Shown: piece after piece, positions 15,061-23,111 of the stretch
How positions within the stretch are numbered: the stretch's first letter is position 1
Layout of the letters: each line of letters begins with the position of its first letter
From: Caldilineaceae bacterium SB0664_bin_27
GTDB taxonomy: Bacteria > Chloroflexota > Anaerolineae > Caldilineales > Caldilineaceae
Assembly (NCBI GenBank): GCA_009838625.1
Contig: VXRG01000161.1
Span: 1 to 45,738, forward strand
Direction of reading: 5' to 3'
Length of the DNA stretch: 45,738 nt
Notes under the pieces: model-generated
Seen by the model: the letters and a program-made list of their open reading frames with translations, nothing else
What the model was told of the DNA's origin: nothing
Database searches by the model: none
Made by a program: the position numbers and the translations under genes

Positions 15061-16236
15061 ATGACTGCCCAGTTCGATTCGACTGCCACTTCTGAGCGCG
15101 GCGCCGTAACGAAAGACCGGAAAAACGGTCATGATGCAGCAGGTCCTGTTGCCTCCCTTCACCAGGGGGGCCGCTATCGTGCGCCCCAGGACTCGGCCAT
15201 CGTCGACACCGACATCCATATCTACTTCCCAACGAATGACATACTGCGTTCCTATTTGGAACCGCACTGGCAGGACTATCACAGGACCTTCGGATCCCGG
15301 GGCTTCGACGGCTCACACTATCCGCGGGCAATGCCCAACGCCGCCCGCCACGACGCCTGGCCGGAAGACGGAACTCCGCCTGGGTCCAATCTGCCACTTC
15401 TGCAGGAGCAGCTCCTTGATAGGTGGAACATCGAAGTCGGTGTTCTCAACCCTCTCGTCGGCGCAGGTGAGCAACGCAACCTGGCCTTCGGCGCCGCTTT
15501 CGCCAGGGCGACCAATGATTGGCAGCTCGCTGAATGGCTGGATCCCGACCCGCGCCTGCGTGCCTCAATCATCGTCCCCTGGGAAGACGGCGAACTGTCT
15601 GCCGCCGAGATCGACAGGTGGGGCAGTCACCCTGGCTTCGTCCACGCACTGCTCATCGCCCGCACCAAGGAACCCCTAGGCCGGCGCAAATACTGGCCCA
15701 TGTATGAGGCTGCCAGTCGCCATGACGTGCCCATCGCCATTCATTTCGGTGGCGCCGGCGGCGTTCCAATCACAGGCTCGGGCTACCCCAACCACTACAT
15801 CGAAGATCACGGCGGCATGCCCCAGACCTTCCAGTCGCAGGTTATCAGCCTCATCTTTGAGGGTGTCTTCCAGGAGTTCCCTACACTCAAATTCGTGTTG
15901 ATTGAAGGCGGTTTCGCCTGGATTCCTCCAATGCTGTGGCGCATGGACAGTGCCTGGCGTAAACTGGGCGGCGAAGTGCCCCACGTCACCGAGCCCCCTT
16001 CTGATCTCTTCCGGAGGCACTTCTGGGTCAGCACGCAACCGATGGAGGAGCCGTTCAAACCGGAACAGTTCCGCCAGCTGCTGGGCCAAATGGACATGGA
16101 CGACCGCCTGCTTTTCGCAACCGACTATCCTCACTGGGACTTTGACGCCCCTGATCGCGCCTTTCCCGTTCCTCTGGACAAAGACCGCCGGCGGAAGTTC
16201 ATGGCGGAAAACGCCCGCGAACTGTACAAGCTTTAG
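15061..16236 (+). CDS. Amidohydrolase-related (ACMSD-like) TIM-barrel hydrolase 2
   Basis: 391 residues, paralogous to the preceding enzyme over its whole catalytic part, with about 40 extra polar residues at the N-terminus. Metal-site residues: D51-x-H53 (DTDIHIYFP), H228 in AIHFGG, D355 and H358 in ATDYPH. Shared blocks include FQSQVISL and IEGGF. The start has an excellent GGAGG seven bases upstream. The Rieske gene begins nine bases after the stop, so the two are surely co-transcribed and may act together. Substrate unknown; a pair of diverged paralogs could form a heteromer or act on successive intermediates. Confidence 0.9.
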   Translation: MTAQFDSTATSERGAVTKDRKNGHDAAGPVASLHQGGRYRAPQDSAIVDTDIHIYFPTNDILRSYLEPHWQDYHRTFGSRGFDGSHYPRAMPNAARHDAWPEDGTPPGSNLPLLQEQLLDRWNIEVGVLNPLVGAGEQRNLAFGAAFARATNDWQLAEWLDPDPRLRASIIVPWEDGELSAAEIDRWGSHPGFVHALLIARTKEPLGRRKYWPMYEAASRHDVPIAIHFGGAGGVPITGSGYPNHYIEDHGGMPQTFQSQVISLIFEGVFQEFPTLKFVLIEGGFAWIPPMLWRMDSAWRKLGGEVPHVTEPPSDLFRRHFWVSTQPMEEPFKPEQFRQLLGQMDMDDRLLFATDYPHWDFDAPDRAFPVPLDKDRRRKFMAENARELYKL

Positions 16237-16245
16237 AGTTGAGAT

Positions 16246-16680
16246 ATGGCAAAACACGTCGTCGCCACCGTAAAAGAGATCCCGCCCGGAGAACGCAAGA
16301 TCGTCGAAATCGGCGGCCGCTCCATCGGAGTCTTCAACATCAAAGGCGAGTTCTATGCCCTCCGCAACATCTGCCCGCACCAGGGCGGTCCCCTCTGTGA
16401 AGGCAGACTCACTGGCTTCGTGATGGCCGATAAGCCCGGTGGCGAATACCGGTACGAGAGGCGGGGCGAGATACTGCGCTGCCCCTGGCATGGCTGGGAG
16501 TACGACGTAACCACCGGCCAGTCATGGGTGGATCCCGCCTCAGTTCGAACTCGCGCCTACGATGTAGAAATCGCAACCGCAGACGAAATCCCCTCAACTT
16601 ATCAGCCGGGCCCCTACACCGCGGAAACCTTCGAAGTCTCCGTCGACCAGGAGTACGTCATCGTCGAACTCCCCGGCTGA
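16246..16680 (+). CDS. Rieske [2Fe-2S] ferredoxin-type protein
   Basis: 144 residues, a stand-alone Rieske domain. Cluster ligands are C43 and H45 in CPHQGG and C79 and H82 in CPWHGW. The two motifs are 33 residues apart, about twice the usual 15-17, because of an insert rich in Gly, Glu, Tyr and Arg. No oxygenase alpha-subunit catalytic domain is attached, so it should work as an electron carrier or small regulatory subunit. It follows the second amidohydrolase by nine bases. The partner oxygenase is not obvious; the PhyH-type enzyme upstream does not normally need a Rieske donor. Confidence 0.92.
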   Translation: MAKHVVATVKEIPPGERKIVEIGGRSIGVFNIKGEFYALRNICPHQGGPLCEGRLTGFVMADKPGGEYRYERRGEILRCPWHGWEYDVTTGQSWVDPASVRTRAYDVEIATADEIPSTYQPGPYTAETFEVSVDQEYVIVELPG

Positions 16681-16782
16681 CGGGAGCACCTGCTTCGCCT
16701 TCAGACCACGCGAAGCAATCAGCGCACAACAATCCATGGAGCGTCAATCTGGCTCCCCGCGAGCCACTGGAGTTCCCTCCCC

Positions 16783-18180
16783 ATGAATTCTTCCCAAAAC
16801 ACCACTTTCGACTCGAATCTGGACACTTACCTGCGCAACGCTCAAAGCGGCCAGCTCGACGAACTTGCCGACTGGCTCCGCATTCCCAGCATTAGCACTC
16901 TGCCGCAACACAAAGAAGACGTGGAGCGGGCCGCCGACTGGCTGGCAAGAAAGTTGACGTCAGCCGGCCTGCAAAACGTGGAAACTATCCCCACCGGCGG
17001 GCATCCAATCGTCTATGGCGACTGGCTGAATGCAGGAGACGGCGCCCCAACGGTTCTCATCTACGGCCATTACGATGTTCAGCCCGTTGACCCGCTGGAA
17101 CTGTGGGATTCCCCGCCCTTCGAGCCATCTGTACGAGGAGACGATCTTTTTGCCCGCGGGGCGTCCGACGACAAAGGACAGCTATTTGCCCATGTCGCCG
17201 CGGTCGAGGCGCTCCTGGCAACGTCAGGCGCCCTTCCGGTCAACGTGAAATTCCTTGTCGAAGGCGAAGAAGAAGTCGGCAGCCAGGCCCTGGCCGACTA
17301 CCTGCCCTCAGAGACCGAAAAACTCGCCGCCGATGTATGTCTCATCTCCGACACGCACATCCTGGCGCCCGATCTGCCGCTGATCATCTACGGGCTGCGG
17401 GGCATATGGGCCGGCGAAATAAGTGTAAGGGGACCGGCTCAGGATCTCCACAGCGGCATGTTCGGCGGCGCGGTTCACAACCCGAACCAGGCCCTGAGCG
17501 AGCTCCTGGCAGCGCTCCATGACAGCGCCGGCCGGGTAGCAGTTCCCGGCTTCTATAATAATGTTCAGCCTTTGACCTCGAATGAACGGACCGCGCTGGC
17601 AAGGGTGCCCTACGCAGAAGCAGAACTACTGCAGGAGACCGGCGCGCCTGCGGCCTGGGGCGAAGAGGGCTATACGGTCACAGAAAGGATCGGGGCGCGG
17701 CCCACACTGGAAATCAATGGAATGTGGGGCGGCTTCATCGACGAGGGTTTCAAGACTGTCATTCCAGCTGAGGCCCGTGCAAAAGTAAGTTGCCGCCTGG
17801 TTCCCGACCAGGATTCGTCTGCGATTGGGCCTATGATTGAGCAGTTTCTGCAACAAATCGCACCGCAAACGGTGGAGGTCTCCGTAAACACACTCCAGCA
17901 CGCGCCTGCCACGGTAGTACCACTTGATGTGTCCGAAATGCAGGCCGCGGCACGGGCTTATCACCGTGTCTTTGGCGCTGAGCCTGTCTTCAGCCGTGAG
18001 GGAGGCTCAATCCCGATAGCTACGGTTGTGCAGGAATCGCTTGGCATCCCCATTCTTTTCATGGGCTTTGGCCTTCCGGACGACAATCTTCATGTACCAA
18101 ACGAAAAACTGCACCTGCAGAACTTCTATCGTGGCATTCGCGTTGGCATTGCGTTGATGGAAGAACTGATTTCGTCTTGA
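16783..18180 (+). CDS. M20 family metallopeptidase (dipeptidase/ArgE-DapE type)
   Basis: 465 residues. The di-zinc signature is complete: H96-x-D98 in GHYDVQP, the Asp pair at 129-130 in GASDDKG, and the catalytic and ligand Glu residues in EGEEEVGS (about 160-167). The inserted dimerisation domain occupies roughly residues 195-340, and the C-terminal metal His is likely in DNLHVPNE. Members cleave dipeptides or deacylate N-acyl amino acids. The length fits the broad-specificity dipeptidase group. It ends the catabolic run; a promoter for the next gene overlaps its stop codon. Confidence 0.92.
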   Translation: MNSSQNTTFDSNLDTYLRNAQSGQLDELADWLRIPSISTLPQHKEDVERAADWLARKLTSAGLQNVETIPTGGHPIVYGDWLNAGDGAPTVLIYGHYDVQPVDPLELWDSPPFEPSVRGDDLFARGASDDKGQLFAHVAAVEALLATSGALPVNVKFLVEGEEEVGSQALADYLPSETEKLAADVCLISDTHILAPDLPLIIYGLRGIWAGEISVRGPAQDLHSGMFGGAVHNPNQALSELLAALHDSAGRVAVPGFYNNVQPLTSNERTALARVPYAEAELLQETGAPAAWGEEGYTVTERIGARPTLEINGMWGGFIDEGFKTVIPAEARAKVSCRLVPDQDSSAIGPMIEQFLQQIAPQTVEVSVNTLQHAPATVVPLDVSEMQAAARAYHRVFGAEPVFSREGGSIPIATVVQESLGIPILFMGFGLPDDNLHVPNEKLHLQNFYRGIRVGIALMEELISS

Positions 18181-18205
18181 CTTCAATACGCAAACAATGC
18201 AGAAT
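18177..18205 (+). promoter_or_regulatory. Promoter candidate for the LysM-glycosidase gene
   Basis: TTGACT (18177-18182; five of six, overlapping the TGA stop of the peptidase gene), 17 bases, then CAGAAT (four of six). It lies 62 bases before the ATG at 18267. Confidence 0.4.
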
Positions 18206-18266
18206 AATTAGTCTGAAAGAAAACTTTCCTTCTTGAATGAAGTTGGATTTGAACAAGGAGTTTCAT

Positions 18267-20384
18267 ATGCGTGCAGGTATTTCTCAGTTAAGGGCGTCGC
18301 GGCGTGTCTGGCTCATTTCGGTCGCGGCGATGATGCTTTTCTCACTGTTGCCGCAGACGGTCTCGGCAGCTTCTCAGCAGGTCAGCGTGAGTCCCCAGGC
18401 AACCGGGTACACTACGCACGTCGTACAGGCAGGCGAAAGCCTCTCCATTATTGCCGCCAGGTATGGCGTTACAGTCCAGGCTTTGGTTACCGCCAACAAC
18501 ATCGCGAATGCTAATCAGATTTACGTCGGCCAGCGGCTTCGGATTCCAACAACGGGCCAGCAGGCGGCCCCTTCGCAGCCCAGCACCTGTAACCAGACCC
18601 ATACCGTTGTAGCCGGTCAAACACTTTCCGGCATCGCGGTAAACTACGGGGTCTCAATTCAGAACCTTGCCCAGGTCAACGGGGTCTCCGTGACTTCCTA
18701 TGTCTATATCGGCCAGAGCCTGTGCATTCCCGGCTCAGGGACCAGCGGCGGCGGCACTGCAGGCGGCGGCACCTCAGGCGGCGGTGCGACTAGGACGGGA
18801 GGTTTCTGGTACGAAGTCCAGCTTGGCGATACCCTCAGCCGCATCGCCTTCAATAACGGCACTACCGTCTCCGCAATTATGCAGGCCAACAATCTCGCCA
18901 ATGCGAACACACTGTTCTGGGGCACAAGAATCTGGATTCCTCAGGGCGGGTCGACTACCCCCCCGTCAGGAGGGGGAACAGCCACCCAGCCGCAGCCCGC
19001 TCCCCAGCCACCGGCCGCGGGAGGTCCGTTCGCAGTTAGCCAGCCTACCCATCTGAATGTTCGCGGCGGCCCCGGTACCGAGTACCCTGTCCTGAGCGTA
19101 CTGACCTCCGGCACGCGTGTAAAGATTACCGGCATAGGCCCCAGGGAAGAGTGGTTCCAGGTCGAGGTGTCAGGCGTAAGCGAGCCTGCCTGGATCTACC
19201 GCGACCTGACCGAGTTGGTCGGTTCGCTCGTCGGCGTGAAGAAGTTCACCGAGTCCGAGATTCCGCCTCGGCCCGAGGCGGCGCCGCCGTCCGCCGCTCC
19301 CGCACCGGCTCCGTCTGCCCCCGCAACGAGACTTCCCGGCATCGGCTTTGGCTACGGTGTCCAGGCCCACATGATCCACAACGGCCAGGAAGGCATCGCC
19401 ATGGACAAGACCCGCGAGCTGGGCTTCGGTTGGGTGAAGCAGCAGATCGAGTGGAAGGTCTTTGAGTCCACACAGAACCAGTACGGCTTCGGCGATATCT
19501 GGCCACTCGTGAACGCCGCCAACGCACGCGGACTCAATTTGCTGTTTAGTGTAGTGAACGCGCCTAACTGGTCACGCGAGTCGGGTTACGACGGCACGGT
19601 CGGCGGCCCGCCCGCAGATCCCCAGACCTTCGCCAGATTCCTGGGCCGGCTCGCTGGTGAGTACTGCGGCTCGTCCGTGAAAGCTATCGAAGTCTGGAAC
19701 GAGCAGAATCTGCACTACGAATGGGGCAACCGCCCGATCAATCCCAGCGAGTACATGGCCCTGCTCCGACCTTCCTACGGTGCGATCAAGGCCGCCTGCC
19801 CGTCAATGTACGTAATCAGCGGGGCACTGACCCCTGCCGGCGACAATGGCTCTCTGGCAATGGACGACTTCCGCTACTTCGAAGCCATGTTGCAGCAGGG
19901 CCTGGCCAACTATGTAGATGGCTTCGGTGCCCACCCCAGCGGCTACAACGTTCCTCCGAACGCAGTCTGGCAAAGCGCATGTGAAGCCATCCAGCAGACC
20001 GGCAATCAGCACTTCAACGGCGCCTGCGATAACCCCCATCACTCGTGGAGCTTCCGCAGCACGATGGAAGGCTACCGCAACCTGGCGTTGCGCTACGGAG
20101 CCGGCAATATCCCGATCTGGCCGACCGAATTCGGCTGGGCCGCCGGCGGCGCATTCGACCCCCGCTACGGCTACGCCAACGACAATGACTTCGACGAGCA
20201 GGCGCGCTGGACCGTTGAGGCCTTCCAGATGATGCGAAACTGGGGCTGGGTCGGCCCCGCCTTCTTGTGGAACCTGAACTTCCGTGTGGTCGCAGACGGC
20301 ACTGAAAAGGCCCAGTGGGGTATCGTTCGCAACGACTGGAGTCCCTTACCCATATTCCACGCCCTGAGAAATATGGCGAAGTAA
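18267..20384 (+). CDS. Secreted LysM(3)-SH3-glycoside hydrolase protein
   Basis: 705 residues from ATG 18267, chosen for AAGGAG six bases upstream and because the signal peptide then starts at once (cleavage near VSA-AS, residue 34-35). Domains: LysM 1 (about 49-94), LysM 2 (about 110-155), LysM 3 (about 180-225), Gly/Pro linkers between, a bacterial SH3 domain (about 260-315), a Pro/Ala linker, then a clan-A (beta/alpha)8 glycosidase from about 357. Likely acid/base is E479 in WNEQN and nucleophile E621 in TEFGW, like GH39/GH5-type enzymes. LysM and SH3 modules bind peptidoglycan, so the enzyme should sit in the wall and cleave a wall or external polysaccharide. Substrate unknown. Downstream neighbours are also envelope genes. 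Confidence 0.9.
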   Translation: MRAGISQLRASRRVWLISVAAMMLFSLLPQTVSAASQQVSVSPQATGYTTHVVQAGESLSIIAARYGVTVQALVTANNIANANQIYVGQRLRIPTTGQQAAPSQPSTCNQTHTVVAGQTLSGIAVNYGVSIQNLAQVNGVSVTSYVYIGQSLCIPGSGTSGGGTAGGGTSGGGATRTGGFWYEVQLGDTLSRIAFNNGTTVSAIMQANNLANANTLFWGTRIWIPQGGSTTPPSGGGTATQPQPAPQPPAAGGPFAVSQPTHLNVRGGPGTEYPVLSVLTSGTRVKITGIGPREEWFQVEVSGVSEPAWIYRDLTELVGSLVGVKKFTESEIPPRPEAAPPSAAPAPAPSAPATRLPGIGFGYGVQAHMIHNGQEGIAMDKTRELGFGWVKQQIEWKVFESTQNQYGFGDIWPLVNAANARGLNLLFSVVNAPNWSRESGYDGTVGGPPADPQTFARFLGRLAGEYCGSSVKAIEVWNEQNLHYEWGNRPINPSEYMALLRPSYGAIKAACPSMYVISGALTPAGDNGSLAMDDFRYFEAMLQQGLANYVDGFGAHPSGYNVPPNAVWQSACEAIQQTGNQHFNGACDNPHHSWSFRSTMEGYRNLALRYGAGNIPIWPTEFGWAAGGAFDPRYGYANDNDFDEQARWTVEAFQMMRNWGWVGPAFLWNLNFRVVADGTEKAQWGIVRNDWSPLPIFHALRNMAK

Positions 20385-20407
20385 ACGCAAGCAATCTCTA
20401 TAGGACG

Positions 20408-20827
20408 ATGTTCAATCCTGAAATGACCGTCGCCGCCATCAATAAGATGGGCGAGCGGACGCTAGCCGCCAACCTCGGTATCGAGTTTACCGAGGTTGGC
20501 GCTGACTTTATGTGTGCCCGTATGCCTGTGGACGGCCGAACCGTGCAGCCCTATGGACTCCTGCACGGGGGCGCCTCCATCGCGCTGGCCGAGACGATGG
20601 GAAGCGTGGCGTCAAATGCGATGATTGACCGGAGCTCCCTGACCGCAGTGGGCCTTGACATTAACGGCAACCATCTGCGTTCAGTTCAGGGCGGCTACGT
20701 GTTCGGAACTGTGCGCCCGATTCACATCGGTCGGCGCACCCACGTGTGGGAGATTCGCATCGAGGATGAGAGCGGGCGTCTGGTCAACATCAGTCGCTTG
20801 ACCATGATTATCATCTCTCAGCGCTGA
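20408..20827 (+). CDS. Hotdog-fold acyl-CoA thioesterase, YdiI/PaaI-like
   Basis: 139 residues from ATG 20408, 23 bases after the glycosidase stop; the upstream part of the frame overlaps that gene and is not needed. It matches E. coli YdiI/EntH-type enzymes along its length: LGIEFTEVGAD, MPVDGRT, QPYGLLHGGASIALAETMGS with the catalytic Glu in ALAE, then PIHIGRRTHVWEI. The fold is a homotetrameric hotdog. YdiI-like enzymes hydrolyse 1,4-dihydroxy-2-naphthoyl-CoA in menaquinone synthesis and also other aromatic acyl-CoAs. No menaquinone genes are nearby, so the physiological substrate is open. Confidence 0.88.
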   Translation: MFNPEMTVAAINKMGERTLAANLGIEFTEVGADFMCARMPVDGRTVQPYGLLHGGASIALAETMGSVASNAMIDRSSLTAVGLDINGNHLRSVQGGYVFGTVRPIHIGRRTHVWEIRIEDESGRLVNISRLTMIIISQR

Positions 20828-20965
20828 ACGTGTGGCCTTGAGGCGCTCGCCCGTCCGCTGTGAGGCTCTCTGAACGCCGCCGGCTGTACCCGCCCCCCTG
20901 CGCGCGGCTTGCGCCCTCCATTCCCGACAAGAAGTAGCCTGACACTCTCCTGAAACATTCTTGAC

Positions 20966-21517
20966 ATGGCAAAACTTAGGATTCTGACGATCTGGGAAGA
21001 AGAGGGTGAACTGCTGCGGCAGCCGGCGAAACGCGTACGGATCTTCGACCGCCGGCTTCACCAGCTCCTCGAAAACATGGTGGAGACGATGCGTGAGGGA
21101 AAAGGCGTCGGTTTGGCCGCCCCGCAAATAGGTCTGGACCAGCGCATCTTCGTCATCGAGTATCCTGAAGATGAAGAGCGGCCAGAGGAGACGATGCAAC
21201 GCTACGAGATGATTAACCCGGAGATAGTCAAGGCAAAAGGCTCGGAGATCGCTCACGAAGCCTGCTTGAGTCTGCCCGGTCTGGCCGCCGAAGTGGATCG
21301 TGCTACTTACGTTCTCGTCAAGGCCCAGGACCGCCACGGCAAATCTCGTCGGATCAAAGTCTACGACTGGCTGGCGCGCATCGTCCAGCACGAAATCGAT
21401 CACCTGAGCGGCGTGCTTATGGTCGACATAGCTGAGCAGGTCTACAAAGTCGTGGAGCAGGAAGACGGCGAAGTGGAGTTGGTACCGGTGGAAGAACTGT
21501 TTGGCCAGGAGGAGTAG
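20966..21517 (+). CDS. def: Peptide deformylase
   Basis: 183 residues. It removes the formyl group from the initiator methionine of new proteins. Motif 1 is GVGLAAPQIG, motif 3 is QHEIDHLSG with two metal His and the catalytic Glu, and motif 2 reads EACLS, with Ala where EGCLS is usual; the metal-binding Cys is kept. The C-terminus extends about 20 acidic residues beyond the last helix. No strong ribosome site precedes the ATG. Usual partner fmt is not adjacent. A strong terminator follows 44 bases after the stop, between it and the convergent DUF3105 gene. Confidence 0.95.
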   Translation: MAKLRILTIWEEEGELLRQPAKRVRIFDRRLHQLLENMVETMREGKGVGLAAPQIGLDQRIFVIEYPEDEERPEETMQRYEMINPEIVKAKGSEIAHEACLSLPGLAAEVDRATYVLVKAQDRHGKSRRIKVYDWLARIVQHEIDHLSGVLMVDIAEQVYKVVEQEDGEVELVPVEELFGQEE

Positions 21518-21560
21518 CCTAACCGGTCTTGAAAGATACTTGCCGGTCCTGAAAAAGATG

Positions 21561-21591
21561 AGGCCCACAGCATATGCCGTGGGCCTTTTTT
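21561..21591 (+). terminator. Rho-independent terminator after def
   Basis: AGGCCCAC (21561-21568) pairs with GTGGGCCT (21579-21586) and runs into TTTTTT. On the other strand the stem is followed by a looser T-rich run, so it may also end the leftward transcript. Confidence 0.88.
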
Positions 21592-21630
21592 CCCGCCGGA
21601 AACCGGCTACGTTCGAAGCCTTCACGCCGA

Positions 21631-22314
21631 CTATCTCACGTGATGGTCGATTCCCTCATATTTCTCAATGAAGGCGCGAATTCGGCCTTCGTCAAACTCT
21701 TCAAACTTGTCCAGCCTTTGCCACGCTGTCAGGGCGATGCGAGCCCCCATGTCCTTGTGAGCCGACTGTGATCCAAATCCGGTCCAATTGGGATCATTAG
21801 GCATCATGAGTACGTGCCGTCCGCTGTTGACATAAGGCCGGACCACACCCGCCAGTTGCTCCCTTAGTTCCGGGCAGTCCTCTTCGCACTGATAGTAGAC
21901 TATTACGCCCCCATCCTCCATGTTGTGCACGACCTGCTCATAGCGAATCGGTTCACTGTAGATGTTCCAGGGGGCCAAACCCGGATAGTGAGGACCGGAT
22001 GTCGGAGGTGTGGTGTTGTACTCGATTGGAGAGGCGCTGCCTTGTTGAATGTGCGTATTTCCTTGCGAGGGCCACGACTCTTCGTCGCCTACGGGCGCAG
22101 CATTGCGAATGTTTACAAAGATGACCAGCGCCACGATGGCAACCAGTAAGGCGCCGCCTCCATACACGTAGAGATTCTGCCTGAACCGCCTCTTTGCAGC
22201 AACCTCTCGCAATTCCTGGCGGGAAGGCCGCGCCAGGCGCCCTCCTACCCCCCTCTCAGAATGCCGGCCGCCCTTGGCCCGGGACTTCCTTCTTGCTTTT
22301 GACTTCGTTGCCAT
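21631..22314 (-). CDS. DUF3105 membrane-anchored protein
   Basis: 227 residues from ATG 22314, whose A overlaps the TAA of the upstream L,D-transpeptidase gene (TAATG), implying coupled translation. The N-terminal 45 residues are very basic (Lys/Arg-rich), followed by one membrane segment at about 46-67 and an extracytoplasmic domain. The DUF3105 hallmarks are present: PPTSGPHY near residue 105 and HNMEDGGVIVYY near 132-143, plus a Cys pair in CEEDC. Function is not established for the family. Its operon with two L,D-transpeptidases suggests a role at the wall. A five-codon-longer start is possible but would overlap the upstream gene further. Confidence 0.85.
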   Translation of the reverse strand: MATKSKARRKSRAKGGRHSERGVGGRLARPSRQELREVAAKRRFRQNLYVYGGGALLVAIVALVIFVNIRNAAPVGDEESWPSQGNTHIQQGSASPIEYNTTPPTSGPHYPGLAPWNIYSEPIRYEQVVHNMEDGGVIVYYQCEEDCPELREQLAGVVRPYVNSGRHVLMMPNDPNWTGFGSQSAHKDMGARIALTAWQRLDKFEEFDEGRIRAFIEKYEGIDHHVR

Positions 22315-23111
22315 TATCTGTGGACCCACACTAAAGTGGCATCACTCTCCGTAGTGCGTATCCATCCCCCGGATCCGTCCCACTCGGGGAATGTCCAGTT
22401 GAATAGCCATTCGGCATCCTCAATCGTCAGGTTAACGCAGCCGTGGCTCATGGGTGTTCCGAAATTGTTGTGCCAGTACGTCCCGTGAAGCGCGAATTCG
22501 CCGTAAAAATACTGTACCCACTGTACATTGGGCAAATTGTAGTAGGTGCCGGAAGCTCGATCGCCGCCAGACATTGTCTGTGATGGCGTTCGTGCCCACA
22601 TCCGAAAGACGCCGGTGACAGTGGGATATGCCAGAACACCGGATGAGATCTGGAATTCGTTTACCAGCTTGTCGCCGTCCCAGGCGTATAGCATCTGGTC
22701 ACTCAGACTTACTTCAATCCAACGCTCTCCCCCGTCACGGGCCCGACTCACATCCAAATGGAGTTCGGTTACACCGCTCGGCGAAACTGTGTATACGGTA
22801 TTGTCCGCCTGTGGTGCCTGATTGACGCTGGCCAGTAACTCTTCCCGTTCCCTTCGCAAGCGCGGCAGGTCCATCGTCGCGCCTGCGAAAGGAAGAGGAG
22901 GTAGCAAGTCCAGGCCTGCCTGCCTGCCCTCATCGACAGGTGTCTGGGGAAACGGCAATTGCCTTTCAGCGGCGGCTGCCGTAATCGGGTGGCCCCACCC
23001 TGTGAACACCAGTCCACAGAATAGGGCCACCACCAGTGAAATCCCAGGTTTTCCTGCCACAGCGGGTAGACGCACGCGGCGGAAGAAGCTGCTGAACCGT
23101 CTCCTACTCAT
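22314..23111 (-). CDS. L,D-transpeptidase (YkuD) with signal peptide
   Basis: 265 residues. An Arg-rich N-terminus and hydrophobic segment (about 22-46) form a signal or anchor. The YkuD domain occupies about residues 130-265 with the catalytic pair H209 (ALHGTYWH) and C225 in SHGCVNL. These enzymes make 3-3 cross-links in peptidoglycan or attach proteins to it, using Cys as nucleophile. The gene overlaps the end of the upstream L,D-transpeptidase gene by eight bases and the start of the DUF3105 gene by one, so the three form one tight operon. It has no LysM domains, unlike its upstream paralog. Confidence 0.92.
   Translation of the reverse strand: MSRRRFSSFFRRVRLPAVAGKPGISLVVALFCGLVFTGWGHPITAAAAERQLPFPQTPVDEGRQAGLDLLPPLPFAGATMDLPRLRREREELLASVNQAPQADNTVYTVSPSGVTELHLDVSRARDGGERWIEVSLSDQMLYAWDGDKLVNEFQISSGVLAYPTVTGVFRMWARTPSQTMSGGDRASGTYYNLPNVQWVQYFYGEFALHGTYWHNNFGTPMSHGCVNLTIEDAEWLFNWTFPEWDGSGGWIRTTESDATLVWVHR

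Noticed and set aside
20681..21625. 314-codon minus-strand frame across the thioesterase and def genes
   Set aside because: Both sense genes have complete catalytic motifs; the antisense frame has none and spans the def terminator.
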